From CAZGCA01 sp964524145 (GTDB lineage Bacteria > Hydrogenedentota > CAZGCA01), in assembly GCA_964524145.1 (NCBI GenBank), contig CAZGCA010000078.1:1-28048 (forward strand): a stretch of 28,048 bases of DNA, written 5' to 3'. The position numbers were made by a program, and so were the translations under genes. The notes under the pieces were generated by a model, which worked only from the letters and a program-made list of their open reading frames with translations, ran no database searches and was not told the DNA's origin. Position 1 is the first letter of the stretch. Each line of letters begins with the position of its first letter. This document shows positions 1-8,301 of this stretch, piece after piece.

Positions 1-42
1 GGGAGCGCCGAGGTTGATGGCCATGTGTTTCACGGGCGTCAT
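1..42 (-). CDS. Possible 5' end of a gene cut by the window edge
   Basis: Fourteen codons are open from an ATG at 42-40 to the left edge, reading MTPVKHMAINLGAP. A second in-frame ATG lies at 24-22. An AAGG-like ribosome binding site sits a few bases upstream of the first ATG. The fragment is too short for family assignment; I call it only because the start is placed plausibly and the next several hundred bases upstream have no other gene. It could equally be noise. Confidence 0.3.
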   Translation of the reverse strand, partial: MTPVKHMAINLGAP

Positions 43-767
43 CTCGCCTTGCTGGGAATCCCCTTGAAAGTGTAGGCAGAACCCGGAAAACACAAATGTC
101 CCTTAACCCACCCAATCACAATGGCTTAGCCACAAACAGTCTGGGCTAACTTCGGTCTAGGCGCATTGGTAGTCGTTGTCAACACTCGATTTGCGCTTGA
201 CATGCTCCTCTGTTCTCCATTGGAGTCTCCGCTACCAGCCTATTGTCTTTGGCGTCCGACGCAGAGAGAAAACGGCACGTTCATCGGAGAAGGCTGTAAC
301 GCTGCCGTGCCGTTGCAGGATGACACCACTCATGGGGGAGTAACTGAGGTGTTACTTCGTCCTCACTCCGTGTCTCAATAGTATCAGCACTGTCCCGTAG
401 CTTGTTATACTACATGCGCGCTAACAAAGAAGCGGTAAGCCCAAAACACACTCCTGTATCCCGCACCTGCGCCAAGAGCCATTTCCGCTGCTGGTAAGTG
501 TTGTCATGGGAAGATGATGCAAAGCGGTAAGGAGACTTGTTAGCCCAAAGATATGGGCAATTCGTCGTGTTCTTGTGTTCTCGAAGGACTGAAGTGTCGA
601 ATTGACCCCAAACGGATGTGGAGTGCGCAAGCTTGCTTGCGCTTTTATCAGGACCAAGCTTGCTTGAGTCCGGCTTATTGGACAGCAAGCTGTCCAACAG
701 AACAGCGGTAGCAAGCTACCGCACTCCAAAAAGGGGCAGCGCAAATGCTTTCACCAAATGTTGCGGT
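43..767. other. Gene-free stretch
   Basis: No convincing gene is seen on either strand. Short open frames here have no ribosome binding site or recognisable protein, and those at 410-744 on the minus strand are simply translations of the hairpin array. A small inverted repeat AGTAAC/GTTACT (339-344 and 351-356, 6-base loop) is present. No tRNA-like or rRNA-like sequence was recognised. Confidence 0.6.
619..728. repeat. Compound array of four hairpins inside an outer inverted repeat
   Basis: Outer arms TGGAGTGCG (619-627) and CGCACTCCA (720-728) enclose four inverted repeats, each with a two-base TT or AA centre. They are GCGCAAGC-TT-GCTTGCGC (625-642), GGACCAAGC-TT-GCTTGAGTCC with one bulge (651-671), TTGGACAGC-AA-GCTGTCCAA (678-697) and GCGGTAGC-AA-GCTACCGC (705-722). 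The AAGC/GCTT core is common to all or most units. No coding sequence overlaps it. It resembles REP/BIME-type or MITE-like extragenic repeats; whether it recurs in the genome cannot be seen from this window. Confidence 0.75.
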
Positions 768-795
768 TGCATTTGAGTGGTCGGTGTGCTAGAAT
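768..795 (+). promoter_or_regulatory. Candidate sigma70-type promoter of the arginine operon
   Basis: TTGCAT (768-773) and TAGAAT (790-795) are separated by 16 bases. Transcription would start near 802, directly at the first leader hairpin and about 90 bases before the first gene. An inverted repeat CAAATGC (742-748) / GCATTTG (769-775) overlaps the -35 element and could be an operator. Only the sequence match supports this. Confidence 0.4.
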
Positions 796-802
796 GTAGT
801 GA

Positions 803-879
803 CCTGCCCGGTGCCGACAGGCTTCGGCGCAGGTTGTTTTGGTTTTCGTGGGAGGCGACGCAACCGGGCGGGAACCCGG
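803..879 (+). promoter_or_regulatory. Structured 5' leader of the arginine operon
   Basis: CCTGC (803-807) pairs with GCAGG (829-833) and inside it GCCGA (813-817) pairs with TCGGC (824-828). GGTTG (832-836) can pair with CAACC (861-865). CCGGG (864-868) pairs with CCCGG (875-879) just before the GGGAG ribosome binding site (883-887) of the first gene. The pairings partly compete. I do not recognise a known riboswitch class; it may be a stabilising leader or a regulatory RNA. Confidence 0.35.
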
Positions 880-893
880 CAAGGGAGTATTTG

Positions 894-1184
894 ATGCCTA
901 CATACGACTATCAGTGCCAGGCGTGCGATCACGTCTTTGAGAAGTTTCACGGCATGACCGAGAAACCGCGTGTCAAGTGCCCTCTATGCGGGGGCAAATC
1001 CAAGAAACTGATCGGCACGGGCGCGGGAATAATATTCAAGGGAAAAGGGTTCTACGCCACGGACTACCGGTCTCCCGAGTACAAGAAGGAGTTGAAGAAG
1101 GAGAGCAGCGGCGAGTCGGAGAAGAAGTCGGACGGTGGTAAAACCAAGGACTCGAAAGACAAGGCGAAGAAACCCAAGGAGTAA
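894..1184 (+). CDS. FmdB family zinc ribbon protein
   Basis: This 96-residue protein begins MPTYDYQC, the hallmark of the FmdB/CxxC-CxxC regulatory zinc ribbon family. Two Cys pairs (CQAC near residues 8-11 and CPLC near 28-31) form the zinc site in the first 45 residues. After a hydrophobic segment ending GFYATDYR, the last 35 residues are a Lys/Glu/Ser-rich tail, usual in the family. I chose the ATG at 894 because GGGAG lies 6 bases upstream and the MPTY motif begins there; the same frame opens further upstream without support. It is the first gene of the arginine operon and ends two bases before the next start. FmdB proteins have been proposed as regulators, but the role here is unknown. 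Confidence 0.85.
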   Translation: MPTYDYQCQACDHVFEKFHGMTEKPRVKCPLCGGKSKKLIGTGAGIIFKGKGFYATDYRSPEYKKELKKESSGESEKKSDGGKTKDSKDKAKKPKE

Positions 1185-1186
1185 CG

Positions 1187-2308
1187 ATGGACAAGGACCG
1201 GCTCGTACAGACCTTCATCGACCTGGTACGCATACCGTCGCCGGGGTTGCGCGAAGGCGCTGTGGCAGCCTACATCAAGGGGAAGGTTGCGTCGCTGGGT
1301 CTCGAGATCGCCGAGGACGACGCGGGCCGGAAGCTTGGCGGCGAGACGGGCAACCTGGTGGTGACGGTGCCGGGCAAGGCCCGGGCGTCGAAGCCGCGGC
1401 TGCTTTTTGCCGCGCATATGGACACTGTCGGGCCGTGCGAAGGTGTTGAGCCGAAGGTGGACAACGGTCGGGTGCACAGTGCGGGCGACACGATACTCGG
1501 GGCCGACGATAAGGCCGGTGTTGCTGCGCTGCTCGATGTGCTGGCCGATAGCTCGAAGGACGACGAATTGCCCGTCCCGGTGCAGGTGGTCTTCACCATA
1601 GCTGAGGAGACAGGACTGCTTGGCGCAAAGAACCTGGACTTTTCGCTCGTTTCAGCCGATATGGCATACGTGCTGGACGGCGAATCCGTGCCGGGCGACG
1701 CCACGACGCAGGCTCCGAGCCATATAGGTTACACAGTGGTGTGCAAAGGCGTGGCGGCACATGCCGGCGTCGCGCCGGAACGCGGCGTGAACGCGATACG
1801 GATTGCCGGCGAGGCCATCGCGGAGCTGCGGCTTGGACGGCTTGACGACGAGACGACTGCAAACGTCGGCATTATCAAGGGCGGCGTGGCAACCAACGTG
1901 GTGCCCGAACAAGTGGAAGTCCGCGGCGAGGCACGATCGCATAACGCGACGAAGCTGCGCGAGGCCGTCGACCAGGCGCGCGACGCGTTCGAGTCGGCTG
2001 CAAAACGTCTGGGCGGCTCGATAGAGTTCCGCGAACAGATCGAGTATGAAACGTACAAGGTCGGAGATGATCAGCCAATCGTGAAACGGCTCAAAGCTGC
2101 CGCGTCGTCGCTCGGGCTGGAGACGTCGCTCCATTCGTCGGGAGGTGGCAGTGACGCGAACATATTCGCCGCCAAGGGTTTGCCGTCGATAGTGCTTGGA
2201 ATGGGCGCGGACGACGTGCACACGAAAAACGAGTCGATCTCGATCGACGATCTCGTTAAGACGGCCCGGCTTGTGCAATCGATTATCGAGGTCGACACAG
2301 GGCAATAA
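1187..2308 (+). CDS. M20 family metallopeptidase, PepT-like
   Basis: A 373-residue zinc peptidase of the M20 clan, closest in pattern to the PepT-like group. Visible metal and catalytic residues are His77-x-Asp79 (AAHMDTV), Asp107 (GADDKAG), Glu140-Glu141 (EETGLLGAK), Asp164 and a C-terminal His in DDVHTKNE. His192 (AAHAG) lies in the dimerisation domain at about residues 180-290. The family hydrolyses peptide or N-acyl bonds of small substrates in the cytoplasm. It starts two bases after the FmdB stop with an AAGGAG site overlapping that stop, and argD follows 14 bases later. This context suggests it could deacetylate N-acetylornithine (the ArgE role), but a general tripeptidase is equally compatible with the sequence. 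Confidence 0.85.
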   Translation: MDKDRLVQTFIDLVRIPSPGLREGAVAAYIKGKVASLGLEIAEDDAGRKLGGETGNLVVTVPGKARASKPRLLFAAHMDTVGPCEGVEPKVDNGRVHSAGDTILGADDKAGVAALLDVLADSSKDDELPVPVQVVFTIAEETGLLGAKNLDFSLVSADMAYVLDGESVPGDATTQAPSHIGYTVVCKGVAAHAGVAPERGVNAIRIAGEAIAELRLGRLDDETTANVGIIKGGVATNVVPEQVEVRGEARSHNATKLREAVDQARDAFESAAKRLGGSIEFREQIEYETYKVGDDQPIVKRLKAAASSLGLETSLHSSGGGSDANIFAAKGLPSIVLGMGADDVHTKNESISIDDLVKTARLVQSIIEVDTGQ

Positions 2309-2322
2309 ACCGGAGACTCCCG

Positions 2323-3519
2323 ATGGACACGAAAGCAATCAAGGAGCTTAACAACCTTTACATTATGAACACGTACGGCGACCGGCAGCTTGCGATCGTG
2401 AGAGGTGACGGCACCAAGGTGTGGGACGCGGACGGCAACGAGTACCTGGACTTCTTCTCGGGGATAGCCGTCATCAGCCTCGGCCACTGCCATCCGGAGG
2501 TTGTTGCCGCGGTCAAATCGCAGGCCGAACGGTTGTTTCACGTCTCGAACCTGTACTACATCGAGCCGCAAGTCAAGCTGGCGCAGAAACTTGCCGCCAA
2601 CAGTTTCGCCGACAAATGGTTCTTCTGCAACAGCGGTGCGGAGGCGAACGAGGCCGCTATAAAGATTGCGCGGAAGTACTGGTTCAATAAGGGTGAAGCG
2701 CGGCCCGGCATAATCGCGATGGACGGTTCGTTCCACGGTCGCACGCTTATGACCATCACCGCGACGGGGCAGGCGAAGTACAAGAAAGGGTTCGCTCCGC
2801 TGATGCCGGGGTTCAAGCACGTGCCGTTCAACGATGTGGACGCTGTCGCCGGGGCGATAGACGAGACAACGGGCGCGGTGCTGGTCGAACCGATACAGGG
2901 CGAGAGCGGTGTTCGCGTACCTTCGGACGACTACCTGGCCAAGCTGAGGGAGTTGTGCGACGATAAGGGCCTGCTGCTCATATTCGACGAGGTACAGACC
3001 GGGCTCGGCCGGACCGGCAGTCTGTTCTGTTACGAGCATTCAGGGATCGCGCCGGACATCATAACGCTGGCGAAATCGCTTGCCGGAGGCGTGCCGATAG
3101 GAGCGATGGGCGCGACCGATGAAGTCGCCGCCGCGTTCCAGCCGGGCGACCACGCGTCAACGTTCGGTGGCAACCCGATAGCGACATCGGCAGCCTGCGC
3201 GGTGATGGACGTCCTCACCAAGCCCGGGTTTATTGACGGTGTCGCCCAGACCGGCGACTACCTCTTCTCGGAAGTGCGAGCTGCGCTGGACGGCGACAAC
3301 CATGTAGTTGAGATACGCGGCAAGGGCATGATGATGGGTGTTGAGCTGTCGGTTCCTGCGAAAGAGGTCGTCGGTCGACTCCTTGCCGGCGGGATCATCG
3401 CGGGCACTGCCGGCGAAAAGGTGTTGCGGTTCTTGCCGCCGTTGATAATCACAGAAGCCGAGGTAGACACGGTTGTTGCCGCGTTGCGCGACGCGATGAA
3501 GGAGTTGCCCGATGGCTAA
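2323..3519 (+). CDS. argD: Acetylornithine aminotransferase
   Basis: This 398-residue class III PLP aminotransferase converts N-acetylglutamate semialdehyde to N-acetylornithine in arginine synthesis; family members may also act on succinyl-diaminopimelate. Seen in order: substrate-side GHCHPEV (54-60), phosphate-binding NSGAEANE (103-110), SFHGRT (136-141), EPIQGE (189-194), the cofactor-ring aspartate in FDEVQTGLGRTG (Asp222) and the Schiff-base Lys251 in TLAKSLAGG. Length is normal for ArgD. A GGAG site precedes the ATG. Its last eight bases overlap the start of argF, so the two are probably translationally coupled. Distinction from other class III enzymes rests on the operon, which is strong evidence. 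Confidence 0.93.
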   Translation: MDTKAIKELNNLYIMNTYGDRQLAIVRGDGTKVWDADGNEYLDFFSGIAVISLGHCHPEVVAAVKSQAERLFHVSNLYYIEPQVKLAQKLAANSFADKWFFCNSGAEANEAAIKIARKYWFNKGEARPGIIAMDGSFHGRTLMTITATGQAKYKKGFAPLMPGFKHVPFNDVDAVAGAIDETTGAVLVEPIQGESGVRVPSDDYLAKLRELCDDKGLLLIFDEVQTGLGRTGSLFCYEHSGIAPDIITLAKSLAGGVPIGAMGATDEVAAAFQPGDHASTFGGNPIATSAACAVMDVLTKPGFIDGVAQTGDYLFSEVRAALDGDNHVVEIRGKGMMMGVELSVPAKEVVGRLLAGGIIAGTAGEKVLRFLPPLIITEAEVDTVVAALRDAMKELPDG

Positions 3520-4432
3520 GGACTTCCTCTCGCTTGCCGACTATACGAGGGACGAAATCAGTGCGATGCTCGATCTCGCGGCCGATCTCAAGGTGCGGAT
3601 GAACTCCGGGGTTCCGGACCATCCGCTTGCGGGCAAGACGCTGGCCATGATATTCGAGAAACCGAGCCTGCGAACGCGGGTAACGTTCGAGGTCGGCATG
3701 TTCCAGCTCGGCGGTGCGGCGATCCGTCTCGCGCCGGACCAGATTCAGCTCGGGACACGCGAGCCTGTAGCTGATTGCGCGCGCAACCTCGAGCGGTGGG
3801 TGGACGGGATAATGGCCCGGACGTTCGCGCACGCTACCGTCGAGGAGCTTGCTCGAAACGGGTCCATACCCGTAATAAACGGATTGACCGACAAGTTCCA
3901 TCCGTGCCAGATACTGGCAGACTTGCTGACGATACGAGAACGGTTCGAAGCAATCGATGGCGTGAAGCTGAGCTTTGTCGGCGATGGCAACAACGTGGTT
4001 AACTCATGGCTCAACGCGGCGGCGTTGTTCAACATGGACTTCGCGCTCGCGTGCCCGGCGGGATATGAGCCGGACGCCGACGTTGTGGAGCACTCGAAAT
4101 GCGAGGCGACCGGCAGCATACTGATCACGCACGACGTCGAGGAGGCGGTCTCCGGAGCGAACGTGGTCTATACCGATGTCTGGACGAGCATGGGCCAGGA
4201 AGCCGAGTCGGAACGGCGGCGCAAGGATTTTGACGGATACACGGTGACCCAACAGGTGATGTCGCTGGCCGCGCCGGGCGCAGTGGCGATGCACTGCCTG
4301 CCGGCGCATCGAGGCGAGGAGATATCGGCGGAGGTTATCGACGGTCCTCAGAGCATCGTCTTCGACCAAGCCGAGAACCGTCTTCATGCGCAGAAGGGAA
4401 TACTGGGAAGCCTTCTCGGGAGCGAGGTGTAG
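3512..4432 (+). CDS. argF: Ornithine carbamoyltransferase
   Basis: At 306 residues, this cytoplasmic enzyme makes citrulline from ornithine and carbamoyl phosphate. The carbamoyl-phosphate loop reads FEKPSLRTRVTFE (48-60), with Pro-Ser-Leu-Arg-Thr-Arg rather than the common Ser-Thr-Arg-Thr-Arg. HPCQILADL (130-138), the ornithine-side DVWTSMGQE (222-230) and the catalytic HCLPAHRG with Cys262 (261-268) are intact. The SMG loop favours ornithine over acetyl- or succinylornithine. The start overlaps argD by eight bases and the stop is four bases before argG. Confidence 0.94.
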   Translation: MAKDFLSLADYTRDEISAMLDLAADLKVRMNSGVPDHPLAGKTLAMIFEKPSLRTRVTFEVGMFQLGGAAIRLAPDQIQLGTREPVADCARNLERWVDGIMARTFAHATVEELARNGSIPVINGLTDKFHPCQILADLLTIRERFEAIDGVKLSFVGDGNNVVNSWLNAAALFNMDFALACPAGYEPDADVVEHSKCEATGSILITHDVEEAVSGANVVYTDVWTSMGQEAESERRRKDFDGYTVTQQVMSLAAPGAVAMHCLPAHRGEEISAEVIDGPQSIVFDQAENRLHAQKGILGSLLGSEV

Positions 4433-4436
4433 GACG

Positions 4437-5645
4437 ATGAAGAGCGACGGCATCAACAAGGTGGTTTTGGCGTATTCGGGCGGGCTCGACACTTCCGTTA
4501 TCCTGAAGTGGCTCATCGAGGAGTACGATGCGGAAGTGGTCGCGTTCTGCGCCGATCTCGGCCAGGGCAAAGAGCTTGAGCCCGTACACGAAAAGGCCAT
4601 GGAAACCGGGGCCAGCAAGGTCTACATTGAGGATCTCAAAGAGGAGTTTGCGCGCGATTTCATCTTTCCGGTCATCCAGGCAAACGCGGTCTACGAGGGT
4701 GGATACCTGCTCGGGACGTCCATAGCACGGCCGCTTATCGCGAAGAAACAGATCGAGATCGCCGGGAAGGAGGGCGCGGACGCAGTTGCACACGGGGCCA
4801 CCGGGAAAGGCAACGATCAGGTGCGGTTCGAGCTGACATACTATGCGCTGAACCCGGAGATAAAGGTGATAGCGCCGTGGCGTGAGTGGAAGCTTGATTC
4901 ACGGACCGCGCTTATCGAGTTTGCCAAGGCACACGGTATCCCGGTCACGGTGACCGCCGAGAAGCCCTACAGCATGGACCGGAACCTGATGCACCTCAGT
5001 TTCGAGGGCGGCATTCTCGAAGACCCGTGGAACGAACCGCCTGCGGACATGTTCGTTTTGACCGTCTCGCCCGAGGAAGCGCCCGACACGGCGACATACG
5101 TCGAGCTCGAGTTCGAGCGGGGCATTCCCGTCGCACTCAACGGCGACAAGCTGGGTCCGGCAGCCATGGTGACGGAACTCAACCGGCTCGGCGGCGAGAA
5201 CGGAATCGGCCGGGTAGACATCGTCGAGAACCGGTTTGTGGGAATGAAGAGCCGCGGCGTGTATGAGACGCCCGGCGGGACGATCCTGCACGTGGCTCAC
5301 CGGGCAATCGAGTCCATCACTATGGACCGTGAGGTGATGCACCTGCGCGACGGGCTCATCCCGCGGTTCGCCGAGATGGTCTACTACGGGTTCTGGTACT
5401 CGCCGGAGATGGACGCGTTGCGGGCGCTCATCACCGAGACGCAGAAACACGTTACCGGCGCTGTCCGGTTGAAACTGTACAAAGGCAACTGTATAGTCTG
5501 TGGAAGGAAGTCGCCAAAATCGCTTTACAGCGAGAAGCTTGCGACGTTTGAGGCGGACGAGTTATATCGCCAGGCGGACGCGGAAGGCTTCATACGGCTT
5601 AACGCGTTGCGGCTCCGGTTACGGTCGTTTATGGAGCGTAGCTGA
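4437..5645 (+). CDS. argG: Argininosuccinate synthase
   Basis: This 402-residue protein joins citrulline and aspartate using ATP. The N-type pyrophosphatase P-loop AYSGGLDTS is at 12-20, followed by EGGYLLGTSIARPLIAK (citrulline/ATP region) and GATGKGNDQVRFE (aspartate/ATP region). The length matches the family. I chose ATG 4437, four bases after the argF stop; an upstream in-frame ATG would overlap argF and add 17 residues the family does not have. argH follows after six bases. The short C-terminal arm ending RLRSFMERS is normal for the multimerisation helix. Confidence 0.95.
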   Translation: MKSDGINKVVLAYSGGLDTSVILKWLIEEYDAEVVAFCADLGQGKELEPVHEKAMETGASKVYIEDLKEEFARDFIFPVIQANAVYEGGYLLGTSIARPLIAKKQIEIAGKEGADAVAHGATGKGNDQVRFELTYYALNPEIKVIAPWREWKLDSRTALIEFAKAHGIPVTVTAEKPYSMDRNLMHLSFEGGILEDPWNEPPADMFVLTVSPEEAPDTATYVELEFERGIPVALNGDKLGPAAMVTELNRLGGENGIGRVDIVENRFVGMKSRGVYETPGGTILHVAHRAIESITMDREVMHLRDGLIPRFAEMVYYGFWYSPEMDALRALITETQKHVTGAVRLKLYKGNCIVCGRKSPKSLYSEKLATFEADELYRQADAEGFIRLNALRLRLRSFMERS

Positions 5646-5651
5646 ACTACC

Positions 5652-7043
5652 ATGAAAAAGAAGATGTGGGGCGGCAGGTTCCGAAATAAGACCGACCCCG
5701 CCGTCGAGGCGTATACCGCGTCGGTTTCGTTCGACCGGCGCCTTGCCGAGTACGATATCAGCGGCAGCATCGCGCACGCACGGATGCTCGGCCGGTGCGG
5801 GATCATACCGCGCGCGGAGTCGCGGGAGATAATCGCCGGACTCAAGGGCATACTCGCGGACGTGCGGGCCGGCAAGTTCCGGTTCAAGGACTCGCTCGAA
5901 GACGTGCATCTGAACATCGAGGCGGCGCTCACGAAACGGGTAGGCGAGGTCGGTGCCAAGCTGCACACCGCGCGCAGCCGCAACGATCAGGTTGCGCTCG
6001 ATATGCGAATGTACATGCGCGACGAGATAGGCGACACGCTCGGCGGGATAGGACGGGTGCGCAAGGCGGTTGTCCGGCTCGCGGAGAAGTATCTCGATGC
6101 CGTGATGCCCGGGTTTACCCATGTGCAGCACGCGCAACCGGTGTATCTCTCCCACCATATGCTTGCGTACGACGAGATGTTCGCGCGTGACACGGAACGG
6201 TTCGAGGAGGTTCTGAAACGCACCAACGTGATGCCGCTGGGATCGTGTGCGCTGGCGGGCACCTCGTTCCCGATAGATCGCGACGCCGTTGGGCGCGAGC
6301 TGGGGTTCGACGCGATTACCGCGAACAGCATGGACGCAGTGAGCGATCGCGACTATCTTATCGAGTTCTGCGCGGCGGCATCCATCTGCATGATGCATCT
6401 CTCGCGGCTGGCCGAAGAGCTTGTTCTCTGGAGCTCAAGCGAATTCGCGTTCTGCGAGATAGACGACCGGTTTGCCACGGGATCGAGCGTTATGCCGCAG
6501 AAAAAGAACCCCGACGTTGCCGAACTCGCCCGCGGCAAGACGGGACGCGTCTACGGGAACCTCGTGAACCTGCTGACTGTCATGAAAGCGATGCCGCTCT
6601 CGTACAATCGAGACCTGCAGGAGGATAAGGAAGCCGTCTTCGACACGGCCGACACGTTGAAGTCAACCCTGAACGTCTTCGCACCGATGTTGGCTGCGAC
6701 TAAGTTTGACAGAAAACGTGTGCGAGCGGCGTGCGCCGAAGGGTTCCCGGCGGCAACCGAGATGGCAGACTATCTCGTCCGGAAAGGGATACCGTTCCGC
6801 ACCGCACACGAGATAGTCGGCGGAATAGTGCTCGAGTGCATCGAGAACGGGCTGGGACTCGACCAGATGCCTCTCGAAACGCTCAAAGAGCATTCGGAGT
6901 CGTTTGCAGAGGACATCTACCCCATCCTTGCGCCCGAGGCGGCTGCCAACGCCAGAGATATACCCGGCGGCACCTCGTTGCGGCAGGTTCGAGCCGCTCT
7001 GCGTCGCGCCAAGCGGCAACTCGGTCTCGGCAAAACTCGCTGA
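5652..7043 (+). CDS. argH: Argininosuccinate lyase
   Basis: This 463-residue member of the fumarase/aspartase superfamily cleaves argininosuccinate to arginine and fumarate. It starts KKKMWGGRF as ArgH proteins do, and shows HTARSRNDQV (105-114), FTHVQHAQP with the catalytic-region His at 157-160, and the superfamily signature GSSVMPQKKNPD (277-288) carrying the catalytic serine loop. It is the last gene of the arginine operon and is convergent with the next gene. No clear Shine-Dalgarno lies within normal spacing, so translation may depend on coupling to argG six bases upstream. Confidence 0.95.
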   Translation: MKKKMWGGRFRNKTDPAVEAYTASVSFDRRLAEYDISGSIAHARMLGRCGIIPRAESREIIAGLKGILADVRAGKFRFKDSLEDVHLNIEAALTKRVGEVGAKLHTARSRNDQVALDMRMYMRDEIGDTLGGIGRVRKAVVRLAEKYLDAVMPGFTHVQHAQPVYLSHHMLAYDEMFARDTERFEEVLKRTNVMPLGSCALAGTSFPIDRDAVGRELGFDAITANSMDAVSDRDYLIEFCAAASICMMHLSRLAEELVLWSSSEFAFCEIDDRFATGSSVMPQKKNPDVAELARGKTGRVYGNLVNLLTVMKAMPLSYNRDLQEDKEAVFDTADTLKSTLNVFAPMLAATKFDRKRVRAACAEGFPAATEMADYLVRKGIPFRTAHEIVGGIVLECIENGLGLDQMPLETLKEHSESFAEDIYPILAPEAAANARDIPGGTSLRQVRAALRRAKRQLGLGKTR

Positions 7044-7059
7044 CGAGCGCGCGCGAGTT
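7034..7059 (+). terminator. Weak stem-loop at the end of argH
   Basis: AACTCGC (7034-7040) and GCGAGTT (7053-7059) form a perfect 7-bp stem with a 12-base loop that contains the argH stop codon. There is no T-run after it, so an intrinsic terminator is doubtful. It sits in the 33-base gap between convergent genes. Confidence 0.3.
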
Positions 7060-7076
7060 CCGACATAACATCGGTG

Positions 7077-8144
7077 CTAATCGGTTGTGTTATCAGGCAG
7101 GGCGGCGTCTTTTTCGTGCACGATCTCGCCGAGCGATAGGCTTTCCGCCCATAAGCAGATCGAGCCGATGACAAGGGTGGGGAGTATTTGTGCGGCGTGC
7201 AGAACGAGCGCAAACCCGACAGCGAGATCGTAGTCCACTTTTGGGTTGCACAACCAGAGCGCCGCCACGCAGGCGGCATGGAACGTGCCTGCGTAGCCGG
7301 GAGCTGCGGGGATGGTGAGCCCGAGACTGATGACGGCTATCAGAACAAGGGGCGTGTACCAGGGCATCTCGACCTGGAACGGGAACGCTTTCAGCATCGG
7401 GTACGTGGAGGCTACGAAGAGTGCCCATACGGCGACCGTGCATATCCCGGCAAGAGCAAGATCGCGCCTGCTTCCCAGAACCCCGAACCCTCGTGCCAGC
7501 GATAGCACCAGCTTGCGCACCCGTTTCGCCAAACGGTCCGAGAAAACGCCGGCAACCTTTCCTGACATCTCCGACATGAACTCCTGCTTGTGCCATACCA
7601 GCAGGATGAACACCACCGCAGACGCGAAAACCGTCACGGCCATCGCCGCAAAGGCGGTCATCTGTTGAGGCGAGATGTACGGGAGCTGGTGTCCATTGAC
7701 GGTCTGTTCGGGGCCGGACGAGGCGAACGGGACGGTGAGGATTATTGCGATGAAGAGCGCTATGAGTGTGAGACAGTCCAGGACGCGTGCCACTACGACC
7801 GTGGCAAACGCCGTCGTGAAACCGATCTTTTCCTTGCGGCCCATGGCATAGGACCTGACAAACTCGCCCATTCGCGCCGGCAGCACGCCATTGGCCAGAA
7901 ACCCTATCATCATGATGTTGAGACTTCGGAAGAAACGGACGTGTTTGGTACCGCGCAGGATAAATATCCACTGGAAGGCGCGAACGGGGTAACTGCAAAT
8001 TGCGATTGCCACCGCGAGCAGCACGAGCAAGTAGTTGGTGCCGGCGAGCACGGTGAAAAGACGCTGAAAGTCAACGCGCCGCAACACGAGCACGAGTACT
8101 ATGACCCCGAGAGCAGGACCGATCCACATTCGCACTTTCTTCAT
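7077..8144 (-). CDS. Flippase-like membrane protein (lysylphosphatidylglycerol synthase TM region family)
   Basis: A 355-residue integral membrane protein with about eight hydrophobic helices. It matches the UPF0104/LPG-synthase transmembrane family: a first helix followed by RRVDFQRL, FQWIFILRG, then the signature NGVLPARMGEFVRSY and VVARVLDCLTL, and later a Gly/Pro-rich GLTIPAAPGYAGTF segment. The family includes lipid flippases and the membrane half of MprF, and stand-alone members often sit near glycan or lipid synthesis genes. No soluble aminoacyl-transfer domain is attached, so it is not a full MprF. It is separated by 157 bases from the upstream minus-strand gene and converges on argH. 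Its substrate cannot be read from the sequence. Confidence 0.75.
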   Translation of the reverse strand: MKKVRMWIGPALGVIVLVLVLRRVDFQRLFTVLAGTNYLLVLLAVAIAICSYPVRAFQWIFILRGTKHVRFFRSLNIMMIGFLANGVLPARMGEFVRSYAMGRKEKIGFTTAFATVVVARVLDCLTLIALFIAIILTVPFASSGPEQTVNGHQLPYISPQQMTAFAAMAVTVFASAVVFILLVWHKQEFMSEMSGKVAGVFSDRLAKRVRKLVLSLARGFGVLGSRRDLALAGICTVAVWALFVASTYPMLKAFPFQVEMPWYTPLVLIAVISLGLTIPAAPGYAGTFHAACVAALWLCNPKVDYDLAVGFALVLHAAQILPTLVIGSICLWAESLSLGEIVHEKDAALPDNTTD

Positions 8145-8301
8145 GCAGTTCTATGCCCGCTTCTCGGTTTGGAGGTTCATCAGCGTCTATCGTCCCGCAG
8201 ATGAGCGGCGCGCAGCGGCCGGCTCGATCCGCTGGTTAGGTGGCGAGTGTCTTTACTGGTCAGAGTACCTGCCAATATTTTCACCTCGCTCTGCCTCCCG
8301 G

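Noticed and set aside
166..381. 71-codon plus-strand open frame
   Set aside because: No ribosome binding site, no family pattern and unusual codon composition for this region.
410..744. Two minus-strand open frames upstream of the arginine operon
   Set aside because: They translate the hairpin array; proteins of this ECGSLLPLF type are typical mis-annotations of extragenic repeats.
803..893. Known riboswitch in the arginine operon leader
   Set aside because: Compared from memory with common classes (c-di-GMP, SAM, ZTP, guanidine, fluoride); no consensus core was found.
4386..4436. Upstream in-frame start for argG
   Set aside because: It overlaps argF and adds residues before the normal N terminus.
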